Of a stretch of 64,000 nt of DNA, positions 58,911 through 64,000 are shown in pieces (the first letter of the stretch is position 1; every line of letters starts with the position of its first letter). A program made the position numbers and the translations under genes. The notes under the pieces were generated by a model. That model searched no databases. It saw only the letters and a program-made list of their open reading frames with translations, and was not told the DNA's origin. The stretch comes from Novosphingobium sp. NDB2Meth1. GTDB lineage: Bacteria > Pseudomonadota > Alphaproteobacteria > Sphingomonadales > Sphingomonadaceae. Where the stretch lies: assembly GCF_900117425.1 (NCBI RefSeq), contig NZ_FPEH01000032.1:496001-560000 (forward strand), in the 5' to 3' direction.

Positions 58911-59869
58911 ATTCGCAGCTTGAGCAGAAGTGTTCGCTGCGCCCAGACCATTTCGTTGCTGTCCGAGACCAGCCAGACCACATGGCTGCCATCGGCCTCG
59001 CGCGTCACGGTCATGCCTTCATAGTTGTCGCGGATTCGTGGATCATCGATCCGCGCGATCACGTGCGGGGTAACTTTCGCGCCCGGCCGCAATTGTTGCG
59101 GCGTGAATGCGGCGATCACCGAGCGAAAGCCGGTCAACCCGAAATGCCGTCCAAGCACCAGCAGCCGCCCGTCCGGCATCTGTGCGAGCTCGCAGGGCCG
59201 GTAACCCGGCGGCATGACCAGTTCGAACCGCGCAGGCTCTTCGTAAGGCTGCGGCGCGGCGCGAAAGATCAGGCCGGGATGGCGCGTGCGGTCAAGCCAG
59301 CCGGAATAGGTCTCGCCCACGATCAGCGTGCGCCCGTCGGCCAACCTCGCCATCGCCTCCGGCCCCTGGTTGTCCGGCCATTCGGCCAGTACCGGCAGGG
59401 GGATAGACCGGCGCCGCACCAGATCGTGGCTATAGACCTCAAGCCCCGGCAGATCTTCATACGCGACGGTCAGATCACCGCTGGCAGGGTCGACCGCAAC
59501 AGCCTCGGCATCGGTCGGAAAGCGGTGCTTGCGCCAATCGAGGCGGATCAGCCGGTCGAATCGGGCAAGCCAGGGTCCGGGCCGGTCAGGCCGGGTGAAC
59601 CATAGAACGTTGCCGCGGTCTCCCACGGCGACGAACCCGCTGCTCGTCTGGGCAAGGCCGGACAATGTGCCGAGCCTGCGGTGCTGCCCGACGATTTGCC
59701 ATGCGCCGGCAAGCCGCAGCGCACCCATCTGCGGCAATGAACCCTGCAGCGAGGGCATCAGATCCACGAGTTGGATCGCCGGATCACGCGGGCGAGGGGG
59801 ATTCAGCGCGGACAGCCAGGTCACTGGCACGAGCGCGAGGATCAGCAGGACCAATTTAAGCGCGCGCAT
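58892..59869 (-). CDS. Esterase-like activity of phytase family protein
   Basis: 325 residues from the ATG at 59869 (MRALKLVLLI). Signal or anchor helix in residues 3-22. The rest is a beta-propeller-like fold with RLGTLSGLAQTSSGFVAVGDRG, DAEAVAVDPASGDLTVAYE, QGPEAMARLADGRTLIVGE and DNYEGMTVTREADGS, the repeated acidic blades of the phytase-like family (pfam13449). The family name implies esterase activity, but no substrate is established. It is likely periplasmic. Confidence 0.8.
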   Translation of the reverse strand: MRALKLVLLILALVPVTWLSALNPPRPRDPAIQLVDLMPSLQGSLPQMGALRLAGAWQIVGQHRRLGTLSGLAQTSSGFVAVGDRGNVLWFTRPDRPGPWLARFDRLIRLDWRKHRFPTDAEAVAVDPASGDLTVAYEDLPGLEVYSHDLVRRRSIPLPVLAEWPDNQGPEAMARLADGRTLIVGETYSGWLDRTRHPGLIFRAAPQPYEEPARFELVMPPGYRPCELAQMPDGRLLVLGRHFGLTGFRSVIAAFTPQQLRPGAKVTPHVIARIDDPRIRDNYEGMTVTREADGSHVVWLVSDSNEMVWAQRTLLLKLRIGPEAR

Positions 59870-59913
59870 TGCCGGCGCGCTTGCCACAGCAGGCGGCGCG
59901 TGAACAGGCTCTA

Positions 59914-60402
59914 TCAGGCGGGCACGAACTTCAGCGCATCGCCATTGATGCAGTAGCGCTTGCCGGTCGGCGGCGGGCCATCATCGAACACGTGACCAAG
60001 GTGACCACCGCAGCGCGAGCAATGCACTTCGGTGCGGGTCATGCCGAACGAGGTGTCGGTCGATGTGCCGATGCCGCCCTTGATCGGTGTCCAGAAGCTG
60101 GGCCAGCCGGTGCCGCTGTCGAACTTGGTCGAGGAGGCGAACACTGCAGTGCCGTCCGCCGCACACACGAAGGTACCCTTGCGGTGCTCCTTGAGCAGCG
60201 CGGAAGTGAACGGCCGCTCGGTCCCCTCCTCGCGCAGGATGTAGTACTGCGCGGGGGTGAGGAGCTTGCGCCATTCCGCTTCGGTGTGGTGCAGCGGGAA
60301 GGTGCCCTTGCGGGTGGCCGCAGCGGGCGCACCGCAGGCCGCCGCTGTCATGGCGGCAGTGGCGGTGAGGAAAGCGAGGAAATTGCGACGCGAAGGTTTC
60401 AT
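59914..60402 (-). CDS. msrB: Peptide-methionine (R)-S-oxide reductase, exported
   Basis: 162 residues from the ATG at 60402. The N-terminus has SRRNFLA, a twin-arginine-like signal, and a lipobox-like AAAC (C23), so the enzyme is exported and perhaps a lipoprotein. The MsrB core is clear: KFDSGTGWPSFW and RYCINGDAL with catalytic C151. The zinc site is partial: the second pair C128-SR-C131 is kept, but the first pair is C80-AA-D83 where most homologues have CxxC. It repairs oxidised methionine in the cell envelope. The start is 27 codons shy of the first possible Met of the frame. Confidence 0.92.
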   Translation of the reverse strand: MKPSRRNFLAFLTATAAMTAAACGAPAAATRKGTFPLHHTEAEWRKLLTPAQYYILREEGTERPFTSALLKEHRKGTFVCAADGTAVFASSTKFDSGTGWPSFWTPIKGGIGTSTDTSFGMTRTEVHCSRCGGHLGHVFDDGPPPTGKRYCINGDALKFVPA

Positions 60403-60486
60403 GGCGTCCGGTTCGGCGGGATGGCTCAAGGCGTTACATCCGATGCGACAGGCAGCAGATCAAGTGGGCCATTCAGGTGAGAAGGA

Positions 60487-60534
60487 GTCCCGCCGTGGGC
60501 CGGGGAGGGGGGCGGGGTAACCCACCGGCGGGAC
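60487..60534. other. Large G-rich hairpin in the MsrB-P450 gap
   Basis: Arms GTCCCGCCGTGGG (60487-60499) and CCCACCGGCGGGAC (60521-60534) pair with a single bulged C around a loop of G-runs (CCGGGGAGGGGGGCGGGG). The 190-base gap 60403-60592 holds no gene. The G-runs could form a quadruplex on the plus strand. Confidence 0.45.
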
Positions 60535-60557
60535 GCCCCTCTCCTAAGCCTCGCTAC

Positions 60558-60596
60558 CTGAACGGAATCTGACCCGATCCGATAGGAGCCGTTCAG
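60558..60596 (-). terminator. Inverted repeat at the P450 stop codon
   Basis: Perfect arms CTGAACGG (60558-60565) and CCGTTCAG (60589-60596) around a 23-base loop, overlapping the TGA of the P450 gene. Possible transcript end or 3' stabiliser; no U-tract. Confidence 0.35.
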
Positions 60597-61927
60597 CGTT
60601 TTTCGAGGACGACTTCCATCTTGCGGAAACCATGGACGAAGTTGGCGCGCACGCGCTTCACCTCGCCCGCCACACGCGCGCGCATCTTGCGCTCGTGCAT
60701 TTCCTCCAGCAGCACGCGCAGTTGCAGTTCGGCCAGACGCGCACCGACGCAGCGGTGGATGCCGTGGCCGAACGCGAGATGGCGGCGCGCATTGGGGCGG
60801 TCGACAATCAGCTTGTCCGGGTTCTCGAACACCGTCTCGTCGCGGTTGGCCGAAAGGTACCACATCACGACCTTGTCGCCGGCCTTGATCTGCTGGCCGA
60901 ACAGCTCGTTGTCCGCCGTGCACGTGCGGCGCATGTGCGCCAGCGGCGTCACGAAGCGCAGGCATTCCTGCACCGCGTTCGGAATGAGCGAGGGATCGCC
61001 TTCCAGCAGCGCGCGCTGATCCGGAAACTGGTCGAGCGCATGCACGATGCCCGACATCGTGTTGCGCGTGGTGTCGTTGCCGCCGACGATCAGCAGCACG
61101 AGATTGCCCATGAACTCCTGCGGGCTCATCTTCGACATAGCGGGCGAGTGGATCATCATCGAGATGAGGTCCGGGCTCGGCGCCTTGCCCATCCGCTCCA
61201 TCCACAGGCGGCTGAAATAGTGCGCCATTTCCTGGAGAAGGCCGAAGCGCGTATCGGCAAGGTCCTGCGCCAGCGTCAACTCGACATCGCCCGCCCAGTC
61301 CGACCAGAAGGTCAGGAGGCGGCGGTCCTGCCACGGGAAGCCGAACAGGATCGCGAGCATGCCGGTGGTCAGCTCGATCGAAACCTTGTCGACCCAGTCG
61401 AATTTCTCGCCCCACGGCAGGCTGTCGAGCACTTCGCCGGTGCGGTGGCGGATTTCCGCTTCCATCCGCGCGATCTCGGCAGGGGTGAAGGCAGGTGCGA
61501 CGGTGCGCCGCTGGCCGGTGTGTTCGGGGCGGTCCATCGCAATGAACATCGGCAGCTGGCGCTCGGCAAGCTTGGCCGGGTCAATATCCTCCGGCGGATC
61601 ACCGATCGTGATGCCGCCATGCTCCCACGAAGAGGAGAACAGCTCAGGCAGCGATTCGACGTGCTGGATCGCCTTGTGGGTCACGATGTTCCAATAGTCG
61701 CCGTAAGGCGTGCCGGTCACCTTGTTGATCGGCGCCTCGCGCCGCATTTCAGCGAAGATCGGGCCCCAGCGGTCCTCGACGTAGATGTCCGAACGGCTGA
61801 CGTCCCACTTGTGGGTGTGGTGCGGCCGCGCCTGCGGATTGGCGGCCAGCCATTCCTCGAACGCTTCGTTGGCGGTTGGTGAGGTGCGATAGGTGAACGG
61901 CGCTTCGGGGGCGAGCTGGGTGGCCAT
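60593..61927 (-). CDS. Cytochrome P450, CYP153-like
   Basis: 444 residues, soluble, with GGAAGGA before the ATG. Haem-binding loop FGHGIHRCVG with ligand C393. I-helix oxygen-activation motif GGNDTTRNTMSG. ExxR (ECLRF) and a PERF-like region precede the haem loop. The GGNDTTRN and HGIHRCxGxRLAE patterns are those of the CYP153 group, which hydroxylates medium-chain alkanes and fatty acids at the terminal carbon. The usual ferredoxin and ferredoxin-reductase partners are not beside it. Family level firm; substrate inferred. Confidence 0.9.
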   Translation of the reverse strand: MATQLAPEAPFTYRTSPTANEAFEEWLAANPQARPHHTHKWDVSRSDIYVEDRWGPIFAEMRREAPINKVTGTPYGDYWNIVTHKAIQHVESLPELFSSSWEHGGITIGDPPEDIDPAKLAERQLPMFIAMDRPEHTGQRRTVAPAFTPAEIARMEAEIRHRTGEVLDSLPWGEKFDWVDKVSIELTTGMLAILFGFPWQDRRLLTFWSDWAGDVELTLAQDLADTRFGLLQEMAHYFSRLWMERMGKAPSPDLISMMIHSPAMSKMSPQEFMGNLVLLIVGGNDTTRNTMSGIVHALDQFPDQRALLEGDPSLIPNAVQECLRFVTPLAHMRRTCTADNELFGQQIKAGDKVVMWYLSANRDETVFENPDKLIVDRPNARRHLAFGHGIHRCVGARLAELQLRVLLEEMHERKMRARVAGEVKRVRANFVHGFRKMEVVLEKR

Positions 61928-61983
61928 GGCAATCCTTCCGGGTGCGGGCAGCTCCGGGCGGCCGCCCTTGTCACTCGGTGGAT

Positions 61984-62012
61984 ACTATCCTTGCAACCTA
62001 CATGGCTGTCAA
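61984..62012 (-). promoter_or_regulatory. Sigma-70-type promoter of the P450 gene
   Basis: On the minus strand TTGACA (62012-62007), 17 bases, then GATAGT (61989-61984). This is a perfect -35 and a fair -10, 57 bases before the P450 ATG and right after the stop of the upstream ABC permease gene. Confidence 0.6.
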
Positions 62013-62018
62013 TAAGCT

Positions 62019-63257
62019 TTAGGCAGCCTTGGTTGATCTCCGCAACCAGCCCCCCACCCGGCTCTTGCGCCCGCGCGCCGGGCCCGACTTCATGACTGTC
62101 CGGCGGAACAGCTGTGCACCCACGCGGATGATCACGCCGACCCACACCGCCTGCCAGACCAGCGCGATAACATGCGGCCAGAGCACCGGCGATTGCGCCG
62201 CCTGCGCCAGCATCGCGAAGGGCGAGCTGACCGGGAAGACAAGGCTCGCAACCTCGATCCACGTGCCCGGCCGCGCCAGCGCATAGCTCGCAAAGAAGAA
62301 CACCATGAGCTGCATCATCGTGACCGGCATGGAAAGCGTCTGCACTTCGCGCACCGTGGTCGCCATGCCGCCGATCGAAAGGAACAGCGATCCGAGCAGC
62401 AGGTAGGCCATCGCGAAATAGAGGAAGCCGAGCACGCAGAACAGCGGCCAGCCGACAGCCGGTGTCGCCAGCAGCGGGATCGACTTCATGCCCGCCAGCA
62501 TCAGCATGCCATAGACCGAGCCCCACACCGCGATGCCGACAAGGCTGACCGCGAGCATGGCGAAGAGCTTGCCGAGGAACAGCGCATCCATCGGGATCGA
62601 AGCGGCCAGCACTTCGATGATCTTGTTGGCCTTTTCCTCGACGAGGTTGGAGAGCACCATGCCCGCCAGCAGCATCGTCAGCAGGAACAGCAGCACCTGC
62701 CCGGCCTGCGCCGTCACCGCGAGATCGACATGCTGCTTGGCGGCAGTCGTCGCGATCTTGTCTTCCTTCACTTCAGGGAACGTCCGCGGCCCCGGCGCAC
62801 CGGCCTCTGCCGCAATCAGCGCGATCTGTCCGCGCCATTGGTCGACCCGTTCCGAGCTGCCGGTCAGCACCGGCTTGTCGAGCGTGCCCGTCACCACGGC
62901 GGCGAGTTGCGGGGCACCCTTCACGCCCTTGCTGGCAAGCACAGTGCGGGCGTCAAACGCCTCGCCCGGCTCCAGCCGCGCCAGCACAGTGTATTCCGGC
63001 ACAAAGCCCGACATCTTCGGCGCAAGGCTGCCGCGCGCCGCAACCATCGCGTCCCCCTGATGCGCGGGCATGGCGATGCCGATCACCGGATTGTCGATGT
63101 CACGCGAAACCTGCGAGCCGACCGCCGCCGCCATCGCGCCGATGAACACCGGAAACAGCGGGCCGATGAGGAAGAAGATGAAGGTCTTGGAGAAGATCAC
63201 CGCGCTGAAATCGCGGCGCATGATCACCCACGCGGCGGCAAAATGATTGCGAAGCAT
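62019..63257 (-). CDS. ABC transporter permease (NatB/ABC-2 type)
   Basis: 412 residues. One helix near the N-terminus (about 20-45, FSKTFIFFLIGPLFPVFIG), then a large extracytoplasmic domain of about 130 residues, then five or six helices from about 180 on (VLLFLLTMLLAGMVLSNLVEEKANKIIEVL onward). The VEEKANKIIEVLAASI segment is typical of NatB/YhaP-like ABC-2 permeases that extrude Na+ or other ions and drugs. Its start lies in the stop of the ATPase gene (TGATG). The two proteins form one exporter. Confidence 0.88.
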   Translation of the reverse strand: MLRNHFAAAWVIMRRDFSAVIFSKTFIFFLIGPLFPVFIGAMAAAVGSQVSRDIDNPVIGIAMPAHQGDAMVAARGSLAPKMSGFVPEYTVLARLEPGEAFDARTVLASKGVKGAPQLAAVVTGTLDKPVLTGSSERVDQWRGQIALIAAEAGAPGPRTFPEVKEDKIATTAAKQHVDLAVTAQAGQVLLFLLTMLLAGMVLSNLVEEKANKIIEVLAASIPMDALFLGKLFAMLAVSLVGIAVWGSVYGMLMLAGMKSIPLLATPAVGWPLFCVLGFLYFAMAYLLLGSLFLSIGGMATTVREVQTLSMPVTMMQLMVFFFASYALARPGTWIEVASLVFPVSSPFAMLAQAAQSPVLWPHVIALVWQAVWVGVIIRVGAQLFRRTVMKSGPARGRKSRVGGWLRRSTKAA

Positions 63258-64000
63258 CAGCGGCGGCCCTTCTTCTGATTGGCTTTCTCGGCCTCTTCCT
63301 GTGCCGATTCCTCCAGCGCGCGGGCCGCAGCTTCGCCCGCAATCGAAACGAACGCATCATGAAGGCCGGGGCGCTCGATCGAGAGCGAGAGAATGCCGGC
63401 ATCGCCTTCGATCAGCGCGCGCAGCAGCGGCTCGACCCCACTTTCGGGCAGGGTGAAGAACCAGAAGCGGCCTTCGTGGCGCGCATCGGCGGGGATGGCG
63501 GCCCGCCACGGCCCGTCCTGCGCGCGGGTTTCGAGGCGGACTTGCGGGCGCAGGCGATCGCGCGCCGCGTCGACTGGACCCGCGAACGGCACCTTGCCGC
63601 CGGCGATGATGGCGATCTGGTCGCACAAGCGCTCGGCATGGGCGATGACGTGGGTGGAGAAAATCACTGTCGTCCCGCGTTCGGCCAGGCTGCGGATCAT
63701 CCGCTCAAGCTTGCCCTGGTTGAGCGCGTCGAGGCCGGAAAACGGCTCGTCGAACACCACGAGATCGGGATTGTGCACCAAGGTGCCGAGCAACTGGACC
63801 TGCTGCGCCATGCCCTTGGAAAGCTGGCGGATCTGCCGGTCCGCCGCATAGCCGAGGCCGTGCTGCTCGAGCAGTTCCTGCCCGCGGCGGCGCCCTTCCT
63901 TGAGCGGGACCCCGCGCAGTGCGGCGAGGAAAGCGATGGCCTCGACCGCCTTCATCGCCGGATAGAGCCCGCGCTCTTCGGGCAGATAGCCGATGCGGCG
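63257..64000 (-). CDS. ABC transporter ATPase (NatA-like), N-terminal part outside window
   Basis: The frame is open to the right edge, so the N-terminus with Walker A is missing. Visible parts: the Q-loop-following GYLPEERGLYP, the signature region QLSKGMAQQVQLLG (a variant of LSGGQ), Walker B LVVFDEPFSGLD, and the H-loop in VIFSTHVIAH. A C-terminal about 100-residue domain is of the kind found in NatA-like ATPases. It pairs with the permease gene that overlaps its stop. Confidence 0.9.
   Translation of the reverse strand, partial: RRIGYLPEERGLYPAMKAVEAIAFLAALRGVPLKEGRRRGQELLEQHGLGYAADRQIRQLSKGMAQQVQLLGTLVHNPDLVVFDEPFSGLDALNQGKLERMIRSLAERGTTVIFSTHVIAHAERLCDQIAIIAGGKVPFAGPVDAARDRLRPQVRLETRAQDGPWRAAIPADARHEGRFWFFTLPESGVEPLLRALIEGDAGILSLSIERPGLHDAFVSIAGEAAARALEESAQEEAEKANQKKGRR

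Overview
The window is GC-rich and densely coded. Its gene set points to an alphaproteobacterium of the Sphingomonadales (Novosphingobium or Erythrobacter type): a TonB-dependent receptor, a CYP153-like P450, a fatty-acid hydroxylase/DUF2141 pair, MmcB, DUF1289 and LytTR genes, and alphaproteobacterial-style promoters. The placement is inferred from gene content. No IS element, prophage, CRISPR array or rRNA was seen; there is one tRNA-Arg.

Layout. 1-1.9 kb: end of a molybdopterin oxidoreductase, a small membrane protein and a PNPOx-like flavin protein. 1.97-30.6 kb: one large secretion locus. A divergent promoter region near 29.1 kb drives an HlyD-type adaptor rightward. Leftward it drives an ABC exporter of type I secretion, a MotB/OmpA-like protein, a MotA/TolQ/ExbB-like channel, a PilZ protein with an intact c-di-GMP motif, a TolC-like outer-membrane factor with a proline-rich N-terminus, and finally a single 6642-residue RTX protein holding about 70 repeat modules. 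30.8-33.5 kb: TonB-dependent receptor closed by a strong terminator. 33.6-38.3 kb: gamma-glutamyltranspeptidase, GNAT, a phosphohexomutase, a VOC protein and tRNA-Arg. 38.3-43.1 kb: a small unknown protein, MmcB, a GDT1-family manganese exporter behind a yybP-ykoY (Mn2+) riboswitch, an AlgE-like porin, DUF1289 and an M20 peptidase. 43.4-49.7 kb: RhlE-like helicase, hydroxylase + DUF2141, CitE-like lyase, PAS protein and alpha/beta hydrolase. 49.7-52.8 kb: envelope protein-quality genes (M48-TPR, DsbA-like, PDZ-M48). 52.8-58.8 kb: HD protein, LytS/LytTR pair, nadC, membrane protein, RNase T2, VOC, tadA, rpmB. 58.9-64 kb: phytase-like esterase, MsrB, P450 and a two-gene ABC exporter cut by the window end.

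The most notable system is the 29-kb secretion locus. It combines all three parts of a type I secretion machine, a giant RTX substrate, a putative proton-channel pair and a c-di-GMP receptor. The closest known parallel is Salmonella SPI-4 (SiiA-F), where the MotAB-like SiiAB controls the giant adhesin SiiE. Here a PilZ gene is translationally linked to the channel genes, so c-di-GMP may gate secretion or retention of the giant surface protein. That is inference from gene order and motifs. LapD/LapG-type genes were not seen in the window.
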